In this document: in pieces, positions 34,449 through 41,539 of the stretch
Position numbering within the stretch: the stretch's first letter is position 1
How the letters are laid out: each line of letters opens with the position of its first letter
Origin: JAFGNV01 sp964612485
Lineage (GTDB): Bacteria; Chloroflexota; Anaerolineae; 4572-78; J111
Assembly: GCA_964612485.1 (NCBI GenBank)
Contig: CAZTFF010000020.1
Span: 1 to 64,000 of the forward strand
Direction: 5' to 3'
Length of the DNA stretch: 64,000 bases
Notes under the pieces: generated by a model
What the model was told of the DNA's origin: nothing
Seen by the model: the letters and a program-made list of their open reading frames with translations, nothing else
Database searches by the model: none
Made by a program: the position numbers and the translations under genes

Positions 34449-35987
34449 TTGAAACGCATATCTAAACCAACAGACGAAACAACCCAACAGTCGACACGAT
34501 CATCNNNNNNNNNNNNNNNNNNNNNNNNNNNNNNNNNNNNNNNNNNNNNNNNNNNNNNNNNNNNNNNNNNNNNNNNNNNNNNNNNNNNNNNNNNNNNNNN
34601 NNNNGGATCGACACGATCATCAGGATCGACACGATCATCAGGATCGACACGATCACCCAAAAAGCCAAAAACACCCGGCTGGATATGGCTTCTAGCCGCC
34701 TTTTCGCTGGTGATCTTTTTTGGCGGCATCATCGGCCTGCTGCTGTTAACGGAATTGGGGGCTTCAGCCGGCAGCATGATACAGCCCTTCGCCGCGGCCG
34801 ATACGCCAACCCCCGAGCTTGATCCCGCGATCCAACTGTTACCCGCTCAGGGCGATCCGGCTACCAACATTACCGTGACCGGCACCGGCTGGCAGCCCGA
34901 CGATATTGTAGCCGTCAGCCTCAAGAAAGCGCCCGAAGGCGAGCCGATTGTACTGGCCGATACAACCGCTGCCATCAACGAATCCGGCGCGTTCAGCCTT
35001 ACGTTTCCGCTGCCGGCGCTGGATTTCGAATGGACGGGGCGGCCCGTTATCCTGATTACCGTGCAATCGCAAACCACAAACGCCTCGGCGGTAGCCGAGT
35101 TTGAAATTGCCGCTACCCGCACGCCTACCCTTACCCCCACCGATTTGCCGACCCACACGCCCACGTTCACCCCAACCCCCATCCCCACCCCCACCGAACC
35201 TAACACGCCCACACCCGCGATAGGGTTGAACAGTTGGTACGGGGAATATTGGGCCAACCCGGTTGCTTCGGGCAGGCCGGCCCACATTGAGAATGTTCAG
35301 GAAATTAATTTTGAATGGGGCTACGGCGCGCCGGCGGCCAACCTGCCGGTGGATAATTTCTCGGCCCAATGGACCCGTCAGGTAATCTTCGAAGAAGGCT
35401 ATTACCGCTTCCAAATAGAAGCCAACGGCGGCGCCCGCTTCTGGCTCGATGGCCGCTTACTCATCGATAAGCAGCAAGCCAGCGCCACGTTTGAAGTGAG
35501 CAACCAGGCTGTTACCGCCGGGCTGCATCGCTTGCGCGTGGAATTTTACGAATACACCGGGCCGGCCAACATCCTTTTCAATTGGCGGGAAGTTGCGCCC
35601 ATACCCGATCCGGCCCCAACCTTCACCCCGCTGGCTACGGCAACACCTATCCCCACCTTTACGCCTACGTCCACTCCAACACCAAACTCCCAAACGGTTG
35701 CCTTGCAAGCAGCGAGGCAACATCTCGCCAGCTTAACCGGCCTGCCGGCCAGTGAAATCGAAGTGGTTTCAATAGAAGCCAGAGAGTGGCCCAACAGCCA
35801 ATTAGGCTGCCCCACCGAAGATGTGGCCGGCCTGCCGGTCATCACGCCCGGCTATCAGATTATTCTCGAGGCGCGCGGCCAGCAGTACGACTATCACACC
35901 GACGAGGAAGGCCGGGTGGTGTTGTGCGAGCCGGACCTCGCGGATAGAGGGGCAGAAGATCGACCGCCCACAGAAATTAATCCCTAA
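34449..35987 (+). CDS. Membrane-anchored PA14-domain protein (contains assembly gap)
   Basis: About 512 codons as assembled. The cytoplasmic N-terminus has (GSTRSS)n repeats that run into the N gap. A membrane helix (GWIWLLAAFSLVIFFGGIIGLLLL) follows, then an Ig-like segment, a Thr/Pro linker (TPTLTPTDLPTHTPTFTP...), a PA14-type domain (WYGEYWANPVASGRP... GGARFWLDGRLLIDK... GLHRLRVEFYEYTGPANILFNW), another Thr/Pro linker and a ~90-residue end domain. PA14 domains often bind carbohydrate outside the cell. TTG 34449 has GAGGAG 9 nt upstream; the longer reading includes repeat-like non-coding DNA. True length is unknown because of the gap. Confidence 0.75.
   Translation: MKRISKPTDETTQQSTRSXXXXXXXXXXXXXXXXXXXXXXXXXXXXXXXXXXGSTRSSGSTRSSGSTRSPKKPKTPGWIWLLAAFSLVIFFGGIIGLLLLTELGASAGSMIQPFAAADTPTPELDPAIQLLPAQGDPATNITVTGTGWQPDDIVAVSLKKAPEGEPIVLADTTAAINESGAFSLTFPLPALDFEWTGRPVILITVQSQTTNASAVAEFEIAATRTPTLTPTDLPTHTPTFTPTPIPTPTEPNTPTPAIGLNSWYGEYWANPVASGRPAHIENVQEINFEWGYGAPAANLPVDNFSAQWTRQVIFEEGYYRFQIEANGGARFWLDGRLLIDKQQASATFEVSNQAVTAGLHRLRVEFYEYTGPANILFNWREVAPIPDPAPTFTPLATATPIPTFTPTSTPTPNSQTVALQAARQHLASLTGLPASEIEVVSIEAREWPNSQLGCPTEDVAGLPVITPGYQIILEARGQQYDYHTDEEGRVVLCEPDLADRGAEDRPPTEINP
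34491..34659 (+). repeat. 18-bp coding minisatellite around the gap
   Basis: Unit GGATCGACACGATCATCA encodes GSTRSS. One partial copy precedes the gap and about three follow. The distance between matching positions across the gap (117 bp) keeps the reading frame but is not a multiple of 18, so the 100 N do not reflect the real size. Confidence 0.85.
34505..34604. other. Assembly gap (100 N)
   Basis: Exactly 100 N inside the minisatellite, a standard placeholder of unknown true length. Confidence 0.99.
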
Positions 35988-36017
35988 ACCAAAGACCCGC
36001 ACCAGAGCGAAAAATTT

Positions 36018-36608
36018 ATGGTCCAAAACAGAACTGACATACTGAACAAGAAAGCTCAAAGCAGTAATGAGTTTACATTAAAAAACGGCCGCCCGGTGAC
36101 GATCCGTTCCATCCGGCCCGATGATGCTGATCGACTGGTACAATTATTCAACAAACTTTCGGAGCGCTGCAAACGGCTGCGTTTTCACGCTTCGGTAGAT
36201 CATTTATCACCACAGCAAATTCAAAAAGAGGCGGAAAACCTGGCCAATATCAACCCGCAACAAGATGCGGCGCTGGCAGGTACGTTGGAAGAAAATGGTA
36301 CGGAGCAAATTGTGGCGGTGGTCCGTTTCAGCCGGGCCAACCCCAGCGATCCAGTCGCCGAAATCGCCATGGTGGTCCGCGATGATCTTCAGCAGCAGGG
36401 ATTGGGTACTTATCTGACCCAAAAGATCACGCAAATGGCCCGCTCGATGGGCGTGCAAAAATTTGTCGCTTCTATTATTCCCGAAAATCATCCGGTCGTT
36501 CGGGTCTTTGAAAAATTGGGGCTGCCCACCCATCAAGATAGATTTATGGGTGAAACACAACTCACAGTTGATATCAAACCAACAAAGAATGAAGGAGATA
36601 AAAAATGA
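36018..36608 (+). CDS. GNAT family N-acetyltransferase
   Basis: Protein of 196 aa. TLKNGRPVTIRSIRPDDADRLVQLFNKLSERCKRLRF at the start resembles the GNAT domain fused to acyl-CoA synthetase-like protein acetyltransferases (Pat type), here free-standing. AEIAMVVRDDLQQQGLGTYLTQKI is the acetyl-CoA binding segment (Q-x2-G-x-G). The target is unknown; protein-lysine acetylation is possible. Its stop overlaps the next start (ATGA). Confidence 0.82.
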   Translation: MVQNRTDILNKKAQSSNEFTLKNGRPVTIRSIRPDDADRLVQLFNKLSERCKRLRFHASVDHLSPQQIQKEAENLANINPQQDAALAGTLEENGTEQIVAVVRFSRANPSDPVAEIAMVVRDDLQQQGLGTYLTQKITQMARSMGVQKFVASIIPENHPVVRVFEKLGLPTHQDRFMGETQLTVDIKPTKNEGDKK

Positions 36609-37231
36609 TTTTCCAATTTGTTCCCGGCGATACCGTTGAAGTTCCGGAAATTCCCTACAAAGAAGAAGTTGATCTGGACGCCAATAAAACCGCGCTGATC
36701 ATTGTGGATATGCAAAACGATTTTGTAAAGCCAGAGGGCCAGCTTGTGGTTCAGGCCGCCGAAGCCACGGTGCCGCATATCAAAACTTTACTGAAATCAG
36801 CCCGGAGTATGGGGATGCGTGTGGCCTTTACCCAGGATACTCACTTTGAAAACGATCTTGAGTGGGAAATTTGGCCGGAACACTGCCGCCGGGGATCGTG
36901 GGGGTGGGAAATTATCGAGGAACTCCAACCTCGCTCCGGCGAGTTGACCTGCCGCAAAAATCGCTACGACGGCTTTTACGGCACCTGGCTGGAACATTAT
37001 TTGAGCCGGGTCTGGCAGGTGGAACACCTGATCATTGTAGGCACTGTGGCCAACATTTGTGTGGCCCATACCGCCGCCTCGGCGGGGCTGCGCTGGTTCC
37101 ATATCGTTGTTCCTGCCGACGGCATTTCGGCCCAAACCGAATTTGACCAGGCGCTCACACTGCGCCAGGCCTCAACATTGTACGGCGGCGATGTGGTAAA
37201 AAGCGTACGGGATATTCAGTTTGACCGGTAA
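36605..37231 (+). CDS. Isochorismatase-family hydrolase (nicotinamidase-like)
   Basis: Protein of 208 aa. The catalytic triad is visible: Asp in IIVDMQNDF, Lys in TCRKNRYDGF, Cys in VGTVANICVAHTA, the last with the non-proline cis-peptide context. This fold covers nicotinamidases, isochorismatases and related amidases. pncB in the preceding cluster makes a nicotinamidase role attractive but not proven. It is translationally coupled (ATGA) to the GNAT gene. Confidence 0.84.
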   Translation: MIFQFVPGDTVEVPEIPYKEEVDLDANKTALIIVDMQNDFVKPEGQLVVQAAEATVPHIKTLLKSARSMGMRVAFTQDTHFENDLEWEIWPEHCRRGSWGWEIIEELQPRSGELTCRKNRYDGFYGTWLEHYLSRVWQVEHLIIVGTVANICVAHTAASAGLRWFHIVVPADGISAQTEFDQALTLRQASTLYGGDVVKSVRDIQFDR

Positions 37232-37276
37232 ACGATCCAGGCAAACCAATTACGATCAGCTTGAAAAAAGTTAAAA

Positions 37277-37780
37277 ATGGAATCGATTTCATCCCAAATC
37301 ATACAATTACAAGTACTTTTCCGGGTAGGGCTGGCCGCTATTTTGGGCGCGATTATTGGCCTGGAACGTGAGTTGGCCGATAAGCCGGCCGGCCTGCGCA
37401 CCCACGGGCTGATGGGTGGAGCCGCAGCTCTACTGGTTGCGCTTAGCGATGTCGCTGCCAATCATTTTGTGTTAGACCTGGGAAGCGCTGTCATTCGCGC
37501 CGATCCGATCCGTATTATGGAAGCCGTTGTGACAGGGGTGGCTTTTCTGGGCGCGGGCACCATTATTCGCCATGGTCCAAAAAATCAGGTAGAAGGATTG
37601 ACCACCGCCGCCTCTATTTTGGTGGCCGCCGCGGTGGGCATCGGGGTGGCTTTACGGCAGTGGGTGTTAGCCATCGGGGTAACGCTGTTGGTTCTGGTCA
37701 TTCTGCGCGGGCTGGGTATGGTGGAGCGCTGGCTGGTCTATAAGAAACTGGGTAGACAACAACCTTCTTCTGAGGAATAA
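37277..37780 (+). CDS. MgtC/SapB family membrane protein
   Basis: Protein of 167 aa with about five helices. FRVGLAAILGAIIGLERELADKPAGLRTHGLMGGAAALL is the MgtC core and VTGVAFLGAGTIIRHGPKNQVEGLTTAASI the second signature. The family is linked to survival in low magnesium and control of membrane ATP synthase. It lacks the C-terminal ACT-like domain of long MgtC proteins. It lies in the PA14 to CDF series. Confidence 0.9.
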   Translation: MESISSQIIQLQVLFRVGLAAILGAIIGLERELADKPAGLRTHGLMGGAAALLVALSDVAANHFVLDLGSAVIRADPIRIMEAVVTGVAFLGAGTIIRHGPKNQVEGLTTAASILVAAAVGIGVALRQWVLAIGVTLLVLVILRGLGMVERWLVYKKLGRQQPSSEE

Positions 37781-37787
37781 ACAACCT

Positions 37788-38666
37788 GTGAAAGAACTCA
37801 TAGAAACATTCAAAACCGGCTATAAGAAACTTGATGAGCGCAGCGGCGGATTTTTCAGTTTGATCGCAGAGACGATCAAAAATTTCAACGATACGCAATC
37901 GCCGCAGGCCGCGGCGGCCATGGCTTATTTTGCCCTGTTTTCGCTGTTTCCCCTGTTGTTATTGATTATTTCTACCGGCAGTTTCATTTTAGAAAGAGAC
38001 GTGGTGCAGCAGCAGGTATCGCAGGCGGTGGCCGAAAATTTACCCGGCGCTCAGAATTTGATTCAACAGAATATTGAACGAGTGTTGGACCTGCGCGGGC
38101 CGGTGAGCATTGTGGGCCTGGTGGGGCTGCTCTGGGCAGCAAGTGGCGTATTCAATACGCTGGCCTTTAACATCAACAAAGCCTGGTCTGAGTCTGATGT
38201 ACGCAATTTTTTAAAACGCCGGCTGGTCGCGCTCAGTATTGTGGGCGTGCTGGCCGGGCTACTGATCCTGTCGGTGCTGTCCACGTTTGTCACCAATATT
38301 TTGGCCGAATTTAGTGTGCCCCTGGGAACAGGTATAAACATCTACCAAACCGACTTATGGCAAATCTGGACCAATCTGCTGCCAATTTTGTTGAGGCTGG
38401 CGCTTTTTTGGGGATTATACCGGTGGGTTCCCAACGCCCACGTCAGCGGGGCGGCGGCCTTTTGGGGGGCTGTAGTGGCCACCATCGGCTGGGAACTGGC
38501 GACCAGCGGCTTTGCTTTTTTCCTGAGCAGCGGCCTGGCCCGTTACGAGATCGTTTACGGCTCGTTGGGGACCATTGTGGCCCTTATGTTTTGGATTTAT
38601 CTGGGCAGCTTGATAACGTTGTTTGGCGCGCATCTAAGCTCGACACTTACGCAACGCCAAAGCTGA
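37788..38666 (+). CDS. YihY/BrkB family inner-membrane protein
   Basis: Protein of 292 aa with six helices; AAAMAYFALFSLFPLLLLI is the family signature at the second segment and ALMFWIYLGSLITLFGAHLSS closes it. The function of the family is unknown (once misannotated as ribonuclease BN). It has a GTG start 8 nt after the MgtC stop. Confidence 0.88.
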   Translation: MKELIETFKTGYKKLDERSGGFFSLIAETIKNFNDTQSPQAAAAMAYFALFSLFPLLLLIISTGSFILERDVVQQQVSQAVAENLPGAQNLIQQNIERVLDLRGPVSIVGLVGLLWAASGVFNTLAFNINKAWSESDVRNFLKRRLVALSIVGVLAGLLILSVLSTFVTNILAEFSVPLGTGINIYQTDLWQIWTNLLPILLRLALFWGLYRWVPNAHVSGAAAFWGAVVATIGWELATSGFAFFLSSGLARYEIVYGSLGTIVALMFWIYLGSLITLFGAHLSSTLTQRQS

Positions 38667-38694
38667 CCAACTCAGCGGAAGGTAATGAGGCAAA

Positions 38695-39144
38695 ATGAGT
38701 ACACAAAACACAGAAAAAACAGATGAAACGGTAGCTCAGATTCGAGAAACCATCAATCGTCCGGAAGTTCGAGAGACCTGGCAAGAAGTAACCCAGGTAA
38801 ACAAAGCCAATGTCAATACGCAAGAACGATTCGCCTCGATTTTGGGAGGCAGTGCTTTGGTCTTTTATGGCCTGCTGCGGCGATCTCCCTGGGGCCTCAA
38901 CGCGCTGCTGGCCGGCGGTTACCTGTTGTATCGCGGAATTACCGGCTACTGCCCGGCCTACAACAAGCTGGGGATCAATACGCTCAGTATCGAGGAACAA
39001 CAGCAGCTCCGGACCGGCGCGGCATCCGGAGAACGGATCGATAGACCGAACCCAGGCCCGGAACATACCATTGAACCGGCAGATACCACCGACGAAAAAC
39101 TGTGGGAAACATTTCCGGCCAGCGATCCGCCCGCCTCGTGGTAA
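38695..39144 (+). CDS. DUF2892-type membrane protein
   Basis: Protein of 149 aa. Residues ~45-90 (QERFASILGGSALVFYGLLRRSPWGLNALLAGGYLLYRGITGYCPAYNKLGI) form the two-helix DUF2892 unit seen in YgaP-like proteins. The C-terminus ends FPASDPPASW, a motif common in short stress-associated proteins. Function unknown. Confidence 0.8.
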   Translation: MSTQNTEKTDETVAQIRETINRPEVRETWQEVTQVNKANVNTQERFASILGGSALVFYGLLRRSPWGLNALLAGGYLLYRGITGYCPAYNKLGINTLSIEEQQQLRTGAASGERIDRPNPGPEHTIEPADTTDEKLWETFPASDPPASW

Positions 39145-39170
39145 TCGATTAGATCAAAGGACCGACAAGA

Positions 39171-40070
39171 TTGAGCCACCAGCACTCTCATCCCAATCAC
39201 GAGGCACAAAATCTCAAAATTGCCTTTTTCCTCAACTTTGGTTTTACCCTTTTAGAAATTGTGGGCGGCCTGTGGACCAACAGTATCGCCATTGTGGCCG
39301 ACGCCCTGCATGATCTGGGCGATAGCGTTTCTTTGGGACTGGCCTGGTTCTTAGAAGGATACGCTCAAAAACAGGAAGACGTCGCGTATTCTTACGGCTA
39401 CCGGCGTTATTCTCTACTGGGCGCGCTGGCCAACACCCTGGTTCTGATTGCCGGCGCGCTCTTTGTTCTGTCCGAAGCTGTTCCGCGCCTGCTCGACCCG
39501 CAGCCGGCCAACGCCGCCGGTATGGTTGGCTTTGCCGTTGTGGGCATCCTGGTAAACGGCGCGGCGGTGTTGCGGCTCAAAAAAGGGGAGTCGTTGAATA
39601 CGCAGATAGTCACCTGGCATTTGCTGGAAGACGTTTTGGGCTGGGTGGCCCTCCTGATCGTGAGTATCGTGCTGTTGTTCACCAATTTCTATATTCTCGA
39701 TCCCATTCTCTCCCTCTTAATCACCCTCTACGTGCTGTACAATGTCATCAAAAATCTCAGAAAGACACTGGCGATTTTTCTCCAGGCCGTGCCGGAAGGC
39801 ATAAACCTGGCCAAGATTAAACAAAGAATCAGGGATATCGACACCGTACAGTCGGTTCACCATACCCACATTTGGTCGCTGGATGGAGACCACCACGTGC
39901 TCACCACGCACGTGGTGGTTGCAGATAAGGCCACCAAGGAACAAATTCTAGAGGTAAAAAGAAACGTCCTCCACCAGGCTGAATCCAAAGCCTTTTCCCA
40001 CGTGACCATTGAAATTGAATACGAGCACGAAAATTGCCGGATGAAACCTCAACCCGAATCAGCCGGTTGA
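39171..40070 (+). CDS. Cation diffusion facilitator (Zn/Cd/Co efflux)
   Basis: Protein of 299 aa, six helices. The N-terminus is HQHSHPNHEA. The metal site pairs are DALHDLGD (helix 2; HxxxD) and HLLEDVLG (helix 5; HxxxD), as in CzcD/ZitB transporters. The C-terminal cytoplasmic domain ends near VTIEIEYEHENC. It exports divalent metal ions in exchange for protons. TTG 39171; it overlaps the convergent gene at 40059 by 12 nt. Confidence 0.9.
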   Translation: MSHQHSHPNHEAQNLKIAFFLNFGFTLLEIVGGLWTNSIAIVADALHDLGDSVSLGLAWFLEGYAQKQEDVAYSYGYRRYSLLGALANTLVLIAGALFVLSEAVPRLLDPQPANAAGMVGFAVVGILVNGAAVLRLKKGESLNTQIVTWHLLEDVLGWVALLIVSIVLLFTNFYILDPILSLLITLYVLYNVIKNLRKTLAIFLQAVPEGINLAKIKQRIRDIDTVQSVHHTHIWSLDGDHHVLTTHVVVADKATKEQILEVKRNVLHQAESKAFSHVTIEIEYEHENCRMKPQPESAG

Positions 40071-40577
40071 GTTTGATTCCCGACCAAGGCGGCGGTACCA
40101 CCAGATCAGCACGCTGAAGGCCAAAAAGCCGGCCAAAATCCAACTGGCCCAGTAATCCAGGGGGACGGGAAATTTGCCGGGATATTCGGCATGCTGTTTG
40201 CGCCGGTGGAGTTCTTTTACAAACGCGCCGGCGGCCACCGGGTTATCAATTTCACCCATCGCAAAGATAAGAGGCGCCAACCGCAGCCCGCCGGAACGAT
40301 TCCAGGCGATGACGCGCAGGCTGCCCTCTTCGGTACTCGCGTCCACATCGGCAATGTTAAAGGGTTGGGTGCCCCGCTCTAACAGGGAGATGACCACCGG
40401 TTTAAGCCAGGCGCTTGAGCCGGCTTCGTCACCTTCTTCCGATTGTAGCGCGCGTTCAATGTGTTCCATCGGCGCGCCTAACTCAACCGACATATTTTCA
40501 TCGTACAGCGTAAACGTTATCACCTGGGCCGGGTCACTCACGCTGCGGGCGGTGTAAGTATACGTCTTTTTATCCAT
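40059..40577 (-). CDS. Hypothetical protein with C-terminal membrane anchor
   Basis: Protein of 172 aa. An N-terminal soluble alpha/beta region (YTARSVSDPAQVITFTLYDENMSVELGAP) precedes one helix near the end (YWASWILAGFLAFSVLIWWYRRLGR). No family recognised. ATG 40577 follows AGGAAG. It is the last gene of the long minus-strand series headed by promoter copy 12. Confidence 0.7.
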   Translation of the reverse strand: MDKKTYTYTARSVSDPAQVITFTLYDENMSVELGAPMEHIERALQSEEGDEAGSSAWLKPVVISLLERGTQPFNIADVDASTEEGSLRVIAWNRSGGLRLAPLIFAMGEIDNPVAAGAFVKELHRRKQHAEYPGKFPVPLDYWASWILAGFLAFSVLIWWYRRLGRESNSTG

Positions 40578-40654
40578 TTTTTGCTTCCTGCCTTTCACAA
40601 TTCGTTTCTGTTTTTTTCATTCCAACCTCAGGGCCGTCCGGCAGAGGCCTGCCA

Positions 40655-41338
40655 TTACGCAATTTTGGGAACACTTTCATCTGAAACATTTTCACCCTCG
40701 TCCATCTCTGGCGCGTCTACTGCCGTTTCAACCGGAAGCGGTTCTTCTGACGGGGTGTTTATGATTTCGTGCGTTTCCGTATTTACAACCTCTGCTGTGT
40801 CGGCGCCGACAGCCTCGACCGGTTCCGCCTCAATGATCTCGGCCATATCCACGATCAACACATCCTGGCCCAGAGAGCGGGTGGCTTCGACGCCGATTCG
40901 TTTTGATTGCGCGGGCGGCCCCTGAACAAAGACGCGGCCCAGATCATACCCTACCAATTGGCCTTGAAGATCGATGACCACATCGTTGAGTTGGCCGATA
41001 CGGGTGCCATCGGCGCTGATGACGTCTCGCCCTTTGATCTTCTCTGAGACACTGACCCATTGATCGCTGCCGGGCAGTTCTTCGATGTTGGTAATTACAT
41101 CGGGCCGGCTGACCAGGACCACATCCTGCCCCCAAACCTGCACCTCGCTGCCCGGAATCGCTTCGGTTTTACGATCAAACTTCAACATGCGGCCCAGACC
41201 GCTTTCAGACGTTACCAGGGCGGCCACGCGCAGCGCGCCGGGGTCAAGCATCACATCTTCAACTTTGGCAATAATTTGGCCGTTGGTTACACTCACAATC
41301 GATTTGCCGTGTAACTCCCGGCTCAGACACGTCGTCAT
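40655..41338 (-). CDS. PRC-barrel domain protein
   Basis: Protein of 227 aa with two PRC-barrel units: residues ~8-75 (LHGKSIVSVTNGQIIAKVEDVMLDPGALRVAALVT) and ~95-165 (IKGRDVISADGTRIGQLNDVVIDLQGQLVGYDLG). The Glu/Val-rich C-terminal ~60 residues look disordered. It is distinct from the three paired-barrel paralogues in the window (43905, 47357, 51757). PRC barrels mediate protein or RNA contacts; the role here is unknown. Confidence 0.85.
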   Translation of the reverse strand: MTTCLSRELHGKSIVSVTNGQIIAKVEDVMLDPGALRVAALVTSESGLGRMLKFDRKTEAIPGSEVQVWGQDVVLVSRPDVITNIEELPGSDQWVSVSEKIKGRDVISADGTRIGQLNDVVIDLQGQLVGYDLGRVFVQGPPAQSKRIGVEATRSLGQDVLIVDMAEIIEAEPVEAVGADTAEVVNTETHEIINTPSEEPLPVETAVDAPEMDEGENVSDESVPKIA

Positions 41339-41377
41339 TTATCTATCCTTTCTTAAGCTAAGTTCAACTTTCTGTTT

Positions 41378-41534
41378 TTGCTAACGGACTGATTGATGAC
41401 CACCGACCACAGACGACAGGCCACTGTGAAAATTTGGTGGCCGGTGATCAGTTGTCAGTCGCCGGTGGTCTGATTATCAAGAACCAACTTCGATAACCAA
41501 TTCGAGATCAAATTAAAGAAATGCCCGTCAGCAA
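41378..41534. repeat. Palindromic dispersed element, copy 1
   Basis: Ends TTGCTAACGG (41378-41387) and CCGTCAGCAA (41525-41534) are inverted repeats (9/10). The interior has GACCACCG/CGGTGGTC and GGCCAC/GTGGCC pairs. About 140 bp are similar to 53435-53577. It fills the 201-bp spacer between the PRC-barrel and repeat-protein genes. No ORF inside. Confidence 0.65.
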
Positions 41535-41539
41535 GTTAT

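Noticed and set aside
34289..34777. Open frame on - across the N gap
   Set aside because: Shadow of the minisatellite; codons across the N gap cannot be read, and nothing else supports it.
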